Source of the DNA: an uncultured Lachnospiraceae bacterium
GTDB taxonomy: Bacteria > Bacillota > Clostridia > Lachnospirales > Lachnospiraceae
DNA length: 41,824 bases
Assembly: GCA_910589265.1 (NCBI GenBank)
Contig: CAJUTQ010000066.1
Location: forward strand, 1-41,824
Reading direction: 5' to 3'
In this document: in pieces, positions 8,426 to 16,780 of the stretch
Position numbering within the stretch: position 1 is the first letter of the stretch
How the letters are laid out: each line of letters opens with the position of its first letter
Program-made: the position numbers and the translations under genes
Notes under the pieces: generated by a model
What the model saw: the letters and a program-made list of their open reading frames with translations, nothing else
Database searches by the model: none
What the model was told of the DNA's origin: nothing

Positions 8426-8929
8426 TTAATAACTTCTGATTTTGTCCTTATCATCATCTTTTGTGTTTTCGATTTTCTCTATTCTCACATAATAACCATT
8501 GTCATTATCCATTTCTACAAAAACCCGTTCTTTTTCCTTATGCCCCATAATAGCCTTTCCTATAGGAGACTGGGTGCTAATTAAGCCCCTCAAAGAATTT
8601 CCCCTGATAGAAGTAACCAACTTATACCTTTCTGTCACACCCTCCCCTTCAAAGTATAGTTCTACTGTATTATTTAGTCCCACTTCATCTTCTTTTGATT
8701 CTTCTGATACGATTTGAGCCGTTCGAATGACTCTTTCCAAATAACGAATTCGGCTCTCATTTTTATTTTTTTCTTTTTTTGCCGCATGATATTCAAAATT
8801 TTCACTTAAATCTCCATGGGCTCTCGCTTCCTTTACAGCCATAATAGCTTCTTTCCTTACAACTAATTTACGGTATTCAATCTCTTCTTCTATTTTTTTT
8901 ATATCCTTTTTTGTTAGCTGCTGTCCCAT
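8426..8929 (-). CDS. GreA/GreB-family transcription elongation factor
   Basis: 167 residues. The N-terminal antiparallel coiled coil (about 5-75) carries the functional tip ARAHGDLSEN with Asp40 and Glu43, the acidic pair that Gre factors insert into the RNA polymerase secondary channel to stimulate transcript cleavage. The C-terminal FKBP-like domain ends with the family signature SPIGKAIMGH (121-130). An acidic tail, KDDDKDK, extends past the usual end. Because it is embedded between a dipeptide epimerase (26 bases upstream) and an unknown gene, rather than in a typical greA locus, it may be a second, specialised Gre factor. Whether the genome also holds a standard greA cannot be seen here. 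Confidence 0.9.
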   Translation of the reverse strand: MGQQLTKKDIKKIEEEIEYRKLVVRKEAIMAVKEARAHGDLSENFEYHAAKKEKNKNESRIRYLERVIRTAQIVSEESKEDEVGLNNTVELYFEGEGVTERYKLVTSIRGNSLRGLISTQSPIGKAIMGHKEKERVFVEMDNDNGYYVRIEKIENTKDDDKDKIRSY

Positions 8930-8955
8930 AAGAGTATCCCTTCCTTCCCTCCTAA

Positions 8956-10044
8956 TTAAAAATATTGGATTCCTTCCACACCACGAATGCCTAATCCTGG
9001 TTCATCCCCTACTGTTATATGGCTTTCTTGAAACATTGCTCCACCTATAACAGGATCCTTTGTGCAAAGAGACGGCCCATCTAGATCTACCTTTGTTATT
9101 ATTTGCTTTCCACATGCTAAGTGAACAGCGGCATTTACACTGATTTTTGCCTCCAGCATACATCCAATCATGCACTCTACTCCAAAAACTTCTGCTGCAG
9201 AAGCTATTTTTAACGCCTCATAAATTCCACCGCATTTCATTAATTTTATGTTAATGAGATCAGCGGCCCCCATTTCCATAATTTTTATTGCATCCCTTGG
9301 AGAAAATACACTCTCATCTGCTAAAATGGGAATAAAAGATCTCTCTTTTACATACTTCATTCCTTCTAAGTCATGAGCTTTAACAGGCTGCTCCACAAGC
9401 TCAATGTTCAGATTCATCTCTTCCATTTTGTCTAAAATTCTCACTGCTTCCTTGGGATTCCATCCCTGGTTTGCGTCCAAACGGATAGAAATGTCCTTCC
9501 CTATTGCCTTACGAATTTCTAAAAGTCTTTCAATATCCTTTCCTGCATCTTTTCCTACTTTTACTTTGATACAGTTGTATCCTCTGGCAACTGCATCCTT
9601 TGCGTCCTTTGCCATCTCCTCTGGCTCATTGACGCTAATAGTAATATCTGTTACAATTGTTTTTCTAGATCCTCCAAAGATTTTATAAACGGGAAGTCCA
9701 TAAAGCTGTCCATATAAATCCCATATGGCCATGTCTGCTGCCGCCTTTGCACTTGTATTCCTTACAATACATTTTCTTAAATCAATCATTAAATCTTCCA
9801 GTTCATCGATCTCTCTATCTATAAGAACCTTTTGTATAGGGCCTCTTAATGCTCCTACAATAGCTTCCCATGTATCTCCTGTTATTGCCCCTGTAGGAGG
9901 CGCCTCTCCATATCCCCTATGTCCTGTATCTGTTTGGATCTCAATAACTAAATCTTCCACCTTATCCACTGTACGGATTGCTGTTTTAAAAGGCACTCTT
10001 AAAGGCGCAGATAGCTTTCCCAGTCGAATTTTTGTTATTTTCAT
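8956..10044 (-). CDS. ykfB: Dipeptide epimerase (L-Ala-D/L-Glu epimerase type)
   Basis: A 362-residue enolase-superfamily enzyme, muconate-lactonising subgroup. It would interconvert D- and L-Glu in Ala-Glu dipeptides released from peptidoglycan. Catalytic residues are visible: Lys160 and Lys162 in KVK, metal ligands Asp190 (DANQGW), Glu218 (VEQP) and Asp243 (ADES), and the opposite-face base Lys267 (INIKLMKCGG). The DLDGP stretch at 320-324 matches the DxD substrate motif of Ala-Glu epimerases. AAAGGAG precedes the ATG. It leads an operon with the Gre-type factor and the unknown gene. Its promoter (10093-10121) overlaps a 20-base palindrome, so repression by a dimeric regulator, perhaps the divergent DeoR protein, is plausible. 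This fits muropeptide recycling, alongside the NlpC/P60 enzyme at 1621. Confidence 0.9.
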   Translation of the reverse strand: MKITKIRLGKLSAPLRVPFKTAIRTVDKVEDLVIEIQTDTGHRGYGEAPPTGAITGDTWEAIVGALRGPIQKVLIDREIDELEDLMIDLRKCIVRNTSAKAAADMAIWDLYGQLYGLPVYKIFGGSRKTIVTDITISVNEPEEMAKDAKDAVARGYNCIKVKVGKDAGKDIERLLEIRKAIGKDISIRLDANQGWNPKEAVRILDKMEEMNLNIELVEQPVKAHDLEGMKYVKERSFIPILADESVFSPRDAIKIMEMGAADLINIKLMKCGGIYEALKIASAAEVFGVECMIGCMLEAKISVNAAVHLACGKQIITKVDLDGPSLCTKDPVIGGAMFQESHITVGDEPGLGIRGVEGIQYF

Positions 10045-10092
10045 TTACATGCTCCTTTATAAAAAGTCCACTGTTCTTTTTTTGTTATTATT

Positions 10093-10121
10093 ATTCTATC
10101 ATTAGAACATACATTTGTCTA
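10093..10121 (-). promoter_or_regulatory. Promoter of the ykfB operon
   Basis: Minus strand TAGACA (10116-10121), 17-base spacer, TAGAAT (10093-10098), with TGA before the -10. The -35 hexamer is the right arm of the palindrome at 10116-10135. Confidence 0.65.
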
Positions 10122-10135
10122 TCCCGGGAAAGACA
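10116..10135. promoter_or_regulatory. Operator-like palindrome over the ykfB -35 box
   Basis: TGTCTATCCCGGGAAAGACA pairs in nine of ten positions with its own reverse complement. Its CCCGGG centre is striking in AT-rich intergenic DNA. Overlap with the -35 is a classic repressor position. The binding protein is unknown; the divergent DeoR-family protein is the nearest candidate. Confidence 0.5.
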
Positions 10136-10205
10136 TTGCCTTTTTTCTAGTTTATGGTAAACTAAAAAAATAAAAAAGGAGCTCCTACATAATTTATCAT
10201 ACATT

Positions 10206-10219
10206 TGAAAGCGCTCTAA
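10206..10219 (+). promoter_or_regulatory. Possible CcpA cre-like site
   Basis: TGAAAGCGCTCTAA matches the cre consensus TGWNANCGNTNWCA except at one of the last two positions. It lies 85 bases upstream of the ykfB -35 and over 300 bases from deoR. One near-match by eye is weak evidence. Confidence 0.25.
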
Positions 10220-10525
10220 AAGCTTTCGATTTTCTTCCTCTTTTTTATGAATAAACTTTCTTATGAAAAATTTTATTACAGAAATTATTGGTTTTCAAGG
10301 GGGGGGGGAATCACTGTGGACAAGAAAAGGTTCTTTTTAGGAATGAGCTTGTCCAACCTGTAGATTTTTTCCATAATCCTCTTAACTTCACAACTAACTT
10401 ATAGAAAGTCCTTGTAAAAAAATATTTACTAAAGCTTGAAAAAACAAATGAATAGAACTTTTAGAACAAGATTCAGGCAAACAGACTTTTTATTTATGTA
10501 ACTTCTTTTCTTTTTTTGTGGGAAG

Positions 10526-10534
10526 TGTTATAAT
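10526..10534 (+). promoter_or_regulatory. Extended -10 promoter of the DeoR-family gene
   Basis: TGTTATAAT is a perfect extended -10 (TG at 10526-10527, TATAAT at 10529-10534). The -35 region (TTTTCT at 10506-10511) is poor, as is common for extended -10 promoters. The leader is about 60 bases, with AGAGG before the ATG. Confidence 0.6.
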
Positions 10535-10602
10535 TTTTCTTTAAATAGAATATATAATTATCTTTAAATATATGAAAATCCAAAAGAAAAGAGGCAACCT
10601 TT

Positions 10603-11370
10603 ATGTTAGCTGTGGCTCGTAAAAATAAAATCAAAAATATGATAACAGAGAAAAGAAGCGTATCTGTTGCTGAATTATCCAAAACCTTTGAGGTTACAGA
10701 GGAAACCATACGCAGGGATCTAAAAGCTTTGGAGAAAGATGGATTCCTCGTAAGAACTTATGGAGGAGCTTATATTCAAGATGACACAGATAATCAAATA
10801 CCTTTCCAAATATCTGAAGAAAAATATGTAGATAGTAAGGCTGCTATTGCAAAAGCATGCCTTCCTATTGTTCAAGAAGGAGATTCTATATTTTTAGACT
10901 CTTCTGCCACTTCTTTTTATGTCTGCAAAGCAATCCAGCATATGCACCTTACTGTTGTCACCAACTCTCTTGTCATTATAGAACATCTAAACGACTGTTC
11001 GAATATACGCCTTATATGCACTGGAGGCTTTCTTTCCCGGGAAAAAAAAGCCTTTTTTGGCAAAATAGCGGCCCAGTCTCTAAATTCTTTTTATATAGAT
11101 AAAGCCTTCTTTTCCTGCCGTTCTATCTCTATAAAGCAGGGAATTACCGACTCTTCAGAAGATATAGGTATTCTTCATCAAAAGCTTATAGAACGCTGTG
11201 ATAAAGTATTTCTTATTGCTGATTTCTCCAAGTTTGATAAAGCCTCTTTTTTACATGTCTGCGATTTTGATAACCTCACGGCTATTGTCACAGATAAATG
11301 TCTTCCCAATAATTGGAAAGACTTTCTTCAGAAAAAAAATGTGAAAGTAATAGAATGTTCTCCTGTATAA
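10603..11370 (+). CDS. DeoR-family transcriptional regulator
   Basis: 255 residues. The N-terminal winged helix-turn-helix (about 6-57) has the family signature with EETIRRDLKALEKDG followed by RTYGGA. The C-terminal DeoR sensor domain (about 75-235) is related to sugar-phosphate isomerases; its VTNSL, TGG and IADFSKF patterns are present. Members usually repress sugar or nucleoside catabolic genes and respond to a phosphorylated metabolite. No such genes adjoin it. Its only divergent neighbour is the dipeptide-epimerase operon, and the palindromes between them make that operon the most likely local target, together with autoregulation. The effector cannot be predicted from sequence. Confidence 0.9.
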   Translation: MLAVARKNKIKNMITEKRSVSVAELSKTFEVTEETIRRDLKALEKDGFLVRTYGGAYIQDDTDNQIPFQISEEKYVDSKAAIAKACLPIVQEGDSIFLDSSATSFYVCKAIQHMHLTVVTNSLVIIEHLNDCSNIRLICTGGFLSREKKAFFGKIAAQSLNSFYIDKAFFSCRSISIKQGITDSSEDIGILHQKLIERCDKVFLIADFSKFDKASFLHVCDFDNLTAIVTDKCLPNNWKDFLQKKNVKVIECSPV

Positions 11371-11380
11371 AAAATAAGAT

Positions 11381-11410
11381 AAGTTTCCTTCATAATCCCA
11401 ATGGAAATTT
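11381..11410 (-). terminator. Weak terminator in the deoR/YARHG convergent gap
   Basis: Arms AAGTTTCC (11381-11388) and GGAAATTT (11403-11410) form an 8-bp stem with one wobble pair and a 14-base loop. On the minus strand it is followed by ATCTTATTTTTTA, so it best serves the YARHG lipoprotein gene. Confidence 0.45.
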
Positions 11411-12049
11411 CTATTTAAGTTCTTTTTCTAATTTTGTTAAGAGTTCCAAGTTCTTTCTTTCATAGTCGTTAAAAACTTGATCATTAAATTGGTCCTTTCC
11501 ACAAACTGGTTCATACCAGGCACAACCCATAAAATAATTGTTTAAATCTTCATTGACAAAAATATATCCATGTTTTGCATAAATCTCATTTTTGGCTAAA
11601 TGAATAACAACAAGGGGAACATTTGTGAAGTCTTCTTCTGTATAATACTTCATATCCGTAAAAAACAAAGGTTCCATCTTATTGGCAATGTCTCTTACTT
11701 CCCGAGTGTTTTCCCAATAGTCTGTCATTTCCTCATAGTATCCGCTTTCTTTATAATAGGTACTTCCCGCCCATATTCTTTCCTCAATTTCTTCTTGAGA
11801 AAGTTCTGAATAAAAATGTTCGTAAAAATATTCTAGCATTTCTTCCACTGTTAATTCCTTTTTTTCCCTTCCATTACTAGATGAATCCAAAATCTTCTGT
11901 TCTGTTTCTTCTTGTAATGCATACTTATTATGAGAGGTAATATCTTTAAGAGGCGTATATTCCCCCTCTCCCTGTCTCTCTTTGTTTTTACATGAAACGC
12001 TTCCCAACATACATGCACCTATCATTATCATAATAAATAGCCTTTGCAT
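11411..12049 (-). CDS. YARHG-domain lipoprotein
   Basis: 212 residues. A short hydrophobic N-terminus has two possible lipobox cysteines, Cys13 (IGAC) and Cys20 (SVSC). Either would anchor the protein to the outer face of the membrane. The middle (about 40-140) is charged and unrecognised. The C-terminal 145-205 region is a YARHG domain: NEIYAKHG (154-161), a Trp-Tyr pair (178-179), and FNDYERKN (193-200). The domain is common in secreted proteins of Firmicutes and is thought to bind the cell envelope; no enzyme activity is known. GGGAG lies before the ATG. It is divergent from the YerB-type lipoprotein gene. Confidence 0.85.
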   Translation of the reverse strand: MQRLFIMIMIGACMLGSVSCKNKERQGEGEYTPLKDITSHNKYALQEETEQKILDSSSNGREKKELTVEEMLEYFYEHFYSELSQEEIEERIWAGSTYYKESGYYEEMTDYWENTREVRDIANKMEPLFFTDMKYYTEEDFTNVPLVVIHLAKNEIYAKHGYIFVNEDLNNYFMGCAWYEPVCGKDQFNDQVFNDYERKNLELLTKLEKELK

Positions 12050-12196
12050 AGTAATCTCCCATTCTAGAAAAATCCTAGTATGAACTTTCGAAGTCTCTTA
12101 TTTAACTACTATACCTATTCTATATCCAAAGGTAAAGAAAGTAAAGAACCCCTTCTAGTGAATATAGTTTGCCTCTAGGAATTTACATTAAATCAG

Positions 12197-12225
12197 GTGA
12201 CTTTAAAATTATTGTATGCTATAAT
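12197..12225 (+). promoter_or_regulatory. Promoter of the YerB-type lipoprotein gene
   Basis: GTGACT (12197-12202), 17-base spacer, TATAAT (12220-12225), with TGC before the -10. It lies inside the longer open frame that begins with a TTG at 12169, so it supports the ATG at 12277 as the true start. Confidence 0.65.
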
Positions 12226-12276
12226 CGTAAAGTACAAATAAACATAGAATGTTGTTTAGAAAGTGAGGATTATTTC

Positions 12277-13395
12277 ATGAAAAAAATATATAGATGGGCA
12301 GTCCTTCTCTTTTCATCCACTATGCTTTTTGTAAGTTGTGGAAAAGAAAAGGATGAGGCTTCTACGTCCATTCCTGTTATTGAAATGCCTGATCAACCTG
12401 CTTCCACTTCATCAGGGGCCGTATCTCAGGAACCAGAAGAAGATGTTCGGGAGGGAATGACCCGTAGTGTTCTGACAAACCAATGGATTGATGAATCCTT
12501 AAAAGATCAACGCCCTGTTGCAGTTATGATTAATAATATTGAAGCCGCTCTCCCACAATCTGGCATTGGAAAAGCTGGTGTCATGTATGAAGCCCCAGTA
12601 GAAGGAGGACTGACCAGGCTTTTAGCTGTTATAGATGACTGGGCTAGCTTAGGAGAACTAGGTCCTGTCAGAAGCTGCCGACTATATTATGTATATTTTG
12701 CTTTAGAATGGGACGCTATTTACGCCCACTTTGGAGGGCCAGAATTGTATGTAAAAGAAATTTTGAGTGAAGATTATGTACATAACTTAGATGGTCTGGA
12801 ATTAGAAGGAACTGCCTATCACCGTAGATCCAGGCCTGGAGTAAGCAAGGAACACACTGCTTATACAAGTGGAGAAGAACTTCTAAAAGGGCTAGAGAAA
12901 AAAGGATACAGCATGACCTACACTGGAAATTATGAAGGTCCTCATTATCAATTTGCCTCTGAAGATAATCCTGTTGATCTTTCATCAAGTACAGGAGTCC
13001 AAGATGCAGTCCATGTAGAGCCAGGCTATTCTATCAATAAACCTTATTTTGAATATCATGAAGAAGATGGTTTATACTATAGATATCAATATGGCAAGCC
13101 TCATATTGATGAGGCAACAGGTGAACAACTTGCATATAAGAATATTCTCCTTCAGACCACATATAGCGTAAGCTTAGACGCCAAAGGATATTTGGGCTTT
13201 AAAAACCATGATACCACTTTAGGAGGATACTATATTACAGGAGGTAAAGCCATCCCTGTTACTTGGGAAAAGACAACGGATTTTGGCCCTACGAAGTATT
13301 TTGATCAGGATGGTAACGAAATCAACCTCAATACTGGGAAAACCTTTATATGTATTATTCAGGAAAGTGCAGAAAATCGAGTAGTCATACGTTAA
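12277..13395 (+). CDS. yerB: YerB-family lipoprotein (DUF3048)
   Basis: 372 residues from the ATG at 12277, chosen because GAGG lies nine bases upstream and because the upstream extension to a TTG at 12169 spans the promoter. The N-terminus is a lipoprotein signal, with the lipid-modified Cys21 in LFVSCGKEK. The body fits the DUF3048 pair of domains: PVAVMINN near residue 80, SGIGKAGVMYEAPVEGG (about 90-107), GPVRSCRLYYV (about 122-132), HFGG, and a C-terminal half ending in GKTFICII. YerB proteins are surface-anchored with no assigned function. The next gene starts 33 bases downstream, probably in the same transcript. Confidence 0.9.
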   Translation: MKKIYRWAVLLFSSTMLFVSCGKEKDEASTSIPVIEMPDQPASTSSGAVSQEPEEDVREGMTRSVLTNQWIDESLKDQRPVAVMINNIEAALPQSGIGKAGVMYEAPVEGGLTRLLAVIDDWASLGELGPVRSCRLYYVYFALEWDAIYAHFGGPELYVKEILSEDYVHNLDGLELEGTAYHRRSRPGVSKEHTAYTSGEELLKGLEKKGYSMTYTGNYEGPHYQFASEDNPVDLSSSTGVQDAVHVEPGYSINKPYFEYHEEDGLYYRYQYGKPHIDEATGEQLAYKNILLQTTYSVSLDAKGYLGFKNHDTTLGGYYITGGKAIPVTWEKTTDFGPTKYFDQDGNEINLNTGKTFICIIQESAENRVVIR

Positions 13396-13428
13396 ATGCA
13401 AAGGACTAAAGATTAGAAAGGCGTAGTA

Positions 13429-15018
13429 ATGAAAATGACTGAACAAAACTCAAAGACTCCTTCAAAGTTCCAAAGGGGCAGCTACCTCTTTTCAAGAGTT
13501 CAAGCTTCTGGCAAAGGGTTGTTTCCCCTTTGCCTTTCACTTGTTCATTGGCTCTTAACCTTTTTTACGGACTCTTTTATCTTTCGTGTTCCTGTTTCAT
13601 CAAATCCTTTCGATTATATTATTTGTAAACTCATTGTCCTTTTTATTCTTTTCTTTTTTTATAAAACTTTATTTCATCTTTTATCTCCTAATAGGAAACA
13701 CCACACAATATATTCCATATGTAAAGCTTCCCTGCCTTATCTCATTCCCATGGCTGCTGTACTTATTTTTAAACTTCCCCAAGGTTTTCTAAGCAATGAT
13801 GAAACCATTATATACGATGCCGCCATTCACCTGGAACACTATACATGGTTTACTTATCTTACAGTCTATTATTATATTGTGAGCCTAATGCTTCTACCCT
13901 TTTGGGCTGCTCCTATTATACTAAAAGTACTTTTCCAGATCTTTGTCTGTGGATATTGTGTCAATCGGTTAAACAACTATATAAGTAAAAAATATGGTAT
14001 TTTTATCTATTTCATTTTCCTTCTTTTTCCTGTGCTGGCCTACACTACCTCTGCCCACCGTCTGCCTCTTTATTTTCTCTTATATTTGTTTGTTAGCTTT
14101 TGCCTTCTCATGGATCATGTGGAGGGAGTTTCCTTGACTGTTGGGAAAGTTTTCTTCCTCCTCCTAGCTAGTGCTCTCCTTACCCAGTGGAGAACTGAGG
14201 GCATTTATTTATTTTTATTCATGCCAATTCTTCTGCTTCTTGTTTACCCTGAACTAAGGACAAAGAAAAAAGTAGGATTTTTTTTCTTCATCTACTTTTC
14301 TTTCCAATATATTATCTCTATCCCTCAAAATGGAATCCTTCCCCTAGGCCTAGATGCACAGGCAAATAATCGTATGGGACCTTTTTATGCATATACTATT
14401 ACAAATATGTACCGCAATGGCTTAGATCTTGAAAAAAATAAAAAGGATCTTGAAAATGTTGATCCCTTTCTTTCTATAGAAGCTATTGAAAAAATTAATG
14501 AGTATTATGAAGATATCAATTACGAAGATGTCCTTATTCTTTATGAGCCGAATTTTATTGGGACAAGAGAAGGGAGTACCCCTGAAGATTATACTACTTA
14601 CACAAGCGCCTGCAAAAACATATTTTTAAATAACATAGATGTTTTTATAAAAACTAGGTGGGGCGCCTTTTTATACTCCGCCTTACCTTATCATATTGTA
14701 CTTCCAGACAAAGAAATTTCCTCTTATTTATCTTCTTTGTTAAGCTTCATAAAAACCCTCTCCTATTGTCTTTTTCTTCCATGCTTTGTTCTTTTATCCT
14801 TATGGATTTATAGTATCGTGAAAAAGCGGATATACACCTTTTTCTTTACCTCAGGACTTTTATGTCACTGGTTTCTTGTATTTGTTTTAGCTCCTGCTTC
14901 CTATTTTAAATATTACTTTCCTATTTATATTATGGGATATACTTATTTGTTCCTTCTATTTCTTCAATGGATATATAATTATTTTCATCAAGAAACCCCT
15001 ATTTCATTTCTTTTATAA
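13429..15018 (+). CDS. Polytopic membrane protein, possible GT-C-type glycosyltransferase
   Basis: 529 residues with about 11-12 predicted membrane helices, many rich in Phe, Tyr and Leu. The first large external loop carries acidic residues in SNDETIIYDAA (122-132). A conserved acidic motif at this position is typical of GT-C enzymes that use polyprenyl-phosphate sugars. A long hydrophilic loop lies at about 305-405 (NNRMGPFYAYTITNMYRNG onward). I cannot assign a family with certainty; an O-antigen or teichoic-acid-type transferase or an uncharacterised membrane protein is possible. AAAGG lies seven bases before the ATG. It follows the yerB-type gene by 33 bases and ends at a strong hairpin shared with leuA. 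Confidence 0.7.
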   Translation: MKMTEQNSKTPSKFQRGSYLFSRVQASGKGLFPLCLSLVHWLLTFFTDSFIFRVPVSSNPFDYIICKLIVLFILFFFYKTLFHLLSPNRKHHTIYSICKASLPYLIPMAAVLIFKLPQGFLSNDETIIYDAAIHLEHYTWFTYLTVYYYIVSLMLLPFWAAPIILKVLFQIFVCGYCVNRLNNYISKKYGIFIYFIFLLFPVLAYTTSAHRLPLYFLLYLFVSFCLLMDHVEGVSLTVGKVFFLLLASALLTQWRTEGIYLFLFMPILLLLVYPELRTKKKVGFFFFIYFSFQYIISIPQNGILPLGLDAQANNRMGPFYAYTITNMYRNGLDLEKNKKDLENVDPFLSIEAIEKINEYYEDINYEDVLILYEPNFIGTREGSTPEDYTTYTSACKNIFLNNIDVFIKTRWGAFLYSALPYHIVLPDKEISSYLSSLLSFIKTLSYCLFLPCFVLLSLWIYSIVKKRIYTFFFTSGLLCHWFLVFVLAPASYFKYYFPIYIMGYTYLFLLFLQWIYNYFHQETPISFLL

Positions 15019-15021
15019 TTT

Positions 15022-15056
15022 CTGCCCTCCTTTGGAGGGCAGCTGCCATAGCAGCT
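15022..15056. terminator. Bidirectional hairpin between the membrane-protein gene and leuA
   Basis: Arms CTGCCCTCC (15022-15030) and GGAGGGCAG (15034-15042) form a 9-bp GC-rich stem with a 3-base loop. A second stem, AGCTGC-CATA-GCAGCT (15041-15056), overlaps it by two bases. The T-tracts are poor on both strands, but the position between convergent genes fits termination. Confidence 0.55.
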
Positions 15057-16731
15057 ATTTGCCCAAACCTAGACGGTTTACTGCACTGAATATGGCCCTC
15101 ATAGAAGCCCTTGTAATATTAGAGCTTATTCCAACTCCATAGGTAACTCTGCCATCATCCACATCCAATAGATGAATGTAGGCGGCTGCCTGAGCATTAG
15201 ACCCTCCTTGCAATGCATGTTCCTCATAATCCAACACTTTGATTTGGATTCCAAGAACTTCCTTCATTCCTCGTTGCACTGCATCAATAGGACCGTTTCC
15301 AACAGCCTCAAATACCTTCTCTATTCCATGATCTGTGTATCTAACCTTTACATGGGTATCAAACTTTGCATCTCTTTCTCCACTCATATCATCTACTTTC
15401 ATCCTTCTAAAATGCAATGGTTCTTTTTGATCTAAATAATTCTCTTTAAATTTACCCATGATTTGTTCAGGGGTAACTTCACCCTGTCTTTCGGACATTT
15501 CTTGTATCATGTTGGCAAATTCCTTGTGCATTCCTTTTGGAAGCTTAAACCCAAAATAAGTATCCATGATAAATGCAACCCCTCCCTTTCCAGATTGGGA
15601 ATTAATTCTTACAATGGGTTCATAATCTCTTCCAATATCTGCTGGATCAATGGGAAGATAGGGCACTTCCCAATGCTTCCTTCCTCTCTCTGACATTGCT
15701 TTTACACCTTTATTAATAGCATCTTGGTGGGAGCCGGAGAAAGCTGTAAATACTAGCTTTCCTGCATAAGGGTGTCTTGGATCCACTTTCATTTTACAGC
15801 ATCGCTCATATACTTCTACAATCTTATTCACATCCTCTATTTTCAGCTCTGGGTTAATTCCTTGGGAAAACATATTATATGCCACATTTAATATATCAAT
15901 ATTTCCTGTTCTTTCTCCATTTCCAAATAAAGTACCTTCCACTCTCTGGGCCCCTGCCATTAAAGCCAACTCTGTCGCTGCAATTCCCGTCCCCCTGTCA
16001 TTGTGGGGATGAACACTTAAAATGATACTATCTCTATTTTTAAAATGTTTATGCATCCACTCAATTTGGTCTGCATAAACATTGGGCGTTGTCATCTCCA
16101 CTGTAGCTGGAAGGTTAATAATCATAGGCCTCTCCCTAGTAGGTTCCCACACATCCTCCACCGCAGTACAAATATCTAAAGCAAAATCAAGCTCTGTACC
16201 TGTAAAACTTTCAGGAGAATATTGTAATGTAATTTCTCCTGGAAATTTTTTTGCTCTCTCCTTTACCATTTTTGCCCCATCTACTGCTATTTTCTTTATC
16301 TCTTCCCTTTCCATGCCAAATACTACATCTCTTTGTAACGTAGAAGTAGAATTATAAATATGCAAGATGACCTTAGGAATACCTTCTATAGACTCAAAGG
16401 TTCTATCAATGAGCTCTTCTCTACATTGAGTAAGAACCTGGACTCGAACGTCTTCTGGTATTATCTTCCTATCGACAAGCTGCCTTAGAAAATCAAATTC
16501 AATTTGAGAAGCTGCGGGAAATCCAATTTCAATTTCTTTAAATCCCATTTCCGTTAACATTTGAAACATTTCCATTTTTTCTTCCACTACCATTGGATCA
16601 ATTAATGCCTGATTTCCATCTCTTAAATCTACGCTGCACCACAAAGGCGCTTTTTCAATTTCTTTGTTAGGCCACTCTCTTTCTGGATAATAGATAATTG
16701 GATTCCTCTTATATCTTTTATAATTAAGCAT
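15055..16731 (-). CDS. leuA: 2-isopropylmalate synthase
   Basis: 558 residues, the long form of the enzyme for the first committed step of leucine synthesis (acetyl-CoA plus 2-oxoisovalerate). The TIM-barrel domain shows DLRDGNQ (35-41), the metal-binding His241 and His243 in HPHNDRGTG, and GNGERTGN (270-277). The C-terminal 430-558 region is the regulatory domain for leucine feedback, with GNGPIDAV near 476 and a Gly-rich end. AGGAGG lies eight bases before the ATG. No other leu genes follow. Just upstream is a perfect 20-base hairpin plus T-tract (16756-16780), so any transcript reaching leuA from ptsH must pass it. Confidence 0.95.
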   Translation of the reverse strand: MLNYKRYKRNPIIYYPEREWPNKEIEKAPLWCSVDLRDGNQALIDPMVVEEKMEMFQMLTEMGFKEIEIGFPAASQIEFDFLRQLVDRKIIPEDVRVQVLTQCREELIDRTFESIEGIPKVILHIYNSTSTLQRDVVFGMEREEIKKIAVDGAKMVKERAKKFPGEITLQYSPESFTGTELDFALDICTAVEDVWEPTRERPMIINLPATVEMTTPNVYADQIEWMHKHFKNRDSIILSVHPHNDRGTGIAATELALMAGAQRVEGTLFGNGERTGNIDILNVAYNMFSQGINPELKIEDVNKIVEVYERCCKMKVDPRHPYAGKLVFTAFSGSHQDAINKGVKAMSERGRKHWEVPYLPIDPADIGRDYEPIVRINSQSGKGGVAFIMDTYFGFKLPKGMHKEFANMIQEMSERQGEVTPEQIMGKFKENYLDQKEPLHFRRMKVDDMSGERDAKFDTHVKVRYTDHGIEKVFEAVGNGPIDAVQRGMKEVLGIQIKVLDYEEHALQGGSNAQAAAYIHLLDVDDGRVTYGVGISSNITRASMRAIFSAVNRLGLGK

Positions 16732-16755
16732 TGCATAGACCTCCTAAATATTTTA

Positions 16756-16780
16756 AAAACGGCTTCAGTATACTGAAGCC
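16756..16780 (-). terminator. Terminator/attenuator hairpin between ptsH and leuA
   Basis: GGCTTCAGTATACTGAAGCC (16761-16780) is a perfect palindrome, followed on the minus strand by GTTTTT. It ends 24 bases before the leuA start codon. It can end the ptsH transcript, act as an attenuator for leuA, or both. Confidence 0.7.

Larger units (their letters stand above)
10045..10602. other. 558-bp non-coding regulatory gap between ykfB and the deoR-type gene
   Basis: I see no credible gene here. It holds the ykfB promoter with an overlapping palindrome (10116-10135). A second inverted repeat, TAGTTTA-TGG-TAAACTA, lies at 10148-10164. A third palindrome, AGGAGCTCCT, is at 10177-10186. A cre-like site follows at 10206-10219, a run of ten G at 10299-10308, and the extended -10 of the DeoR gene at 10526-10534. 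The stretch 10220-10520 is AT-rich with no further pattern I can support. Confidence 0.7.
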
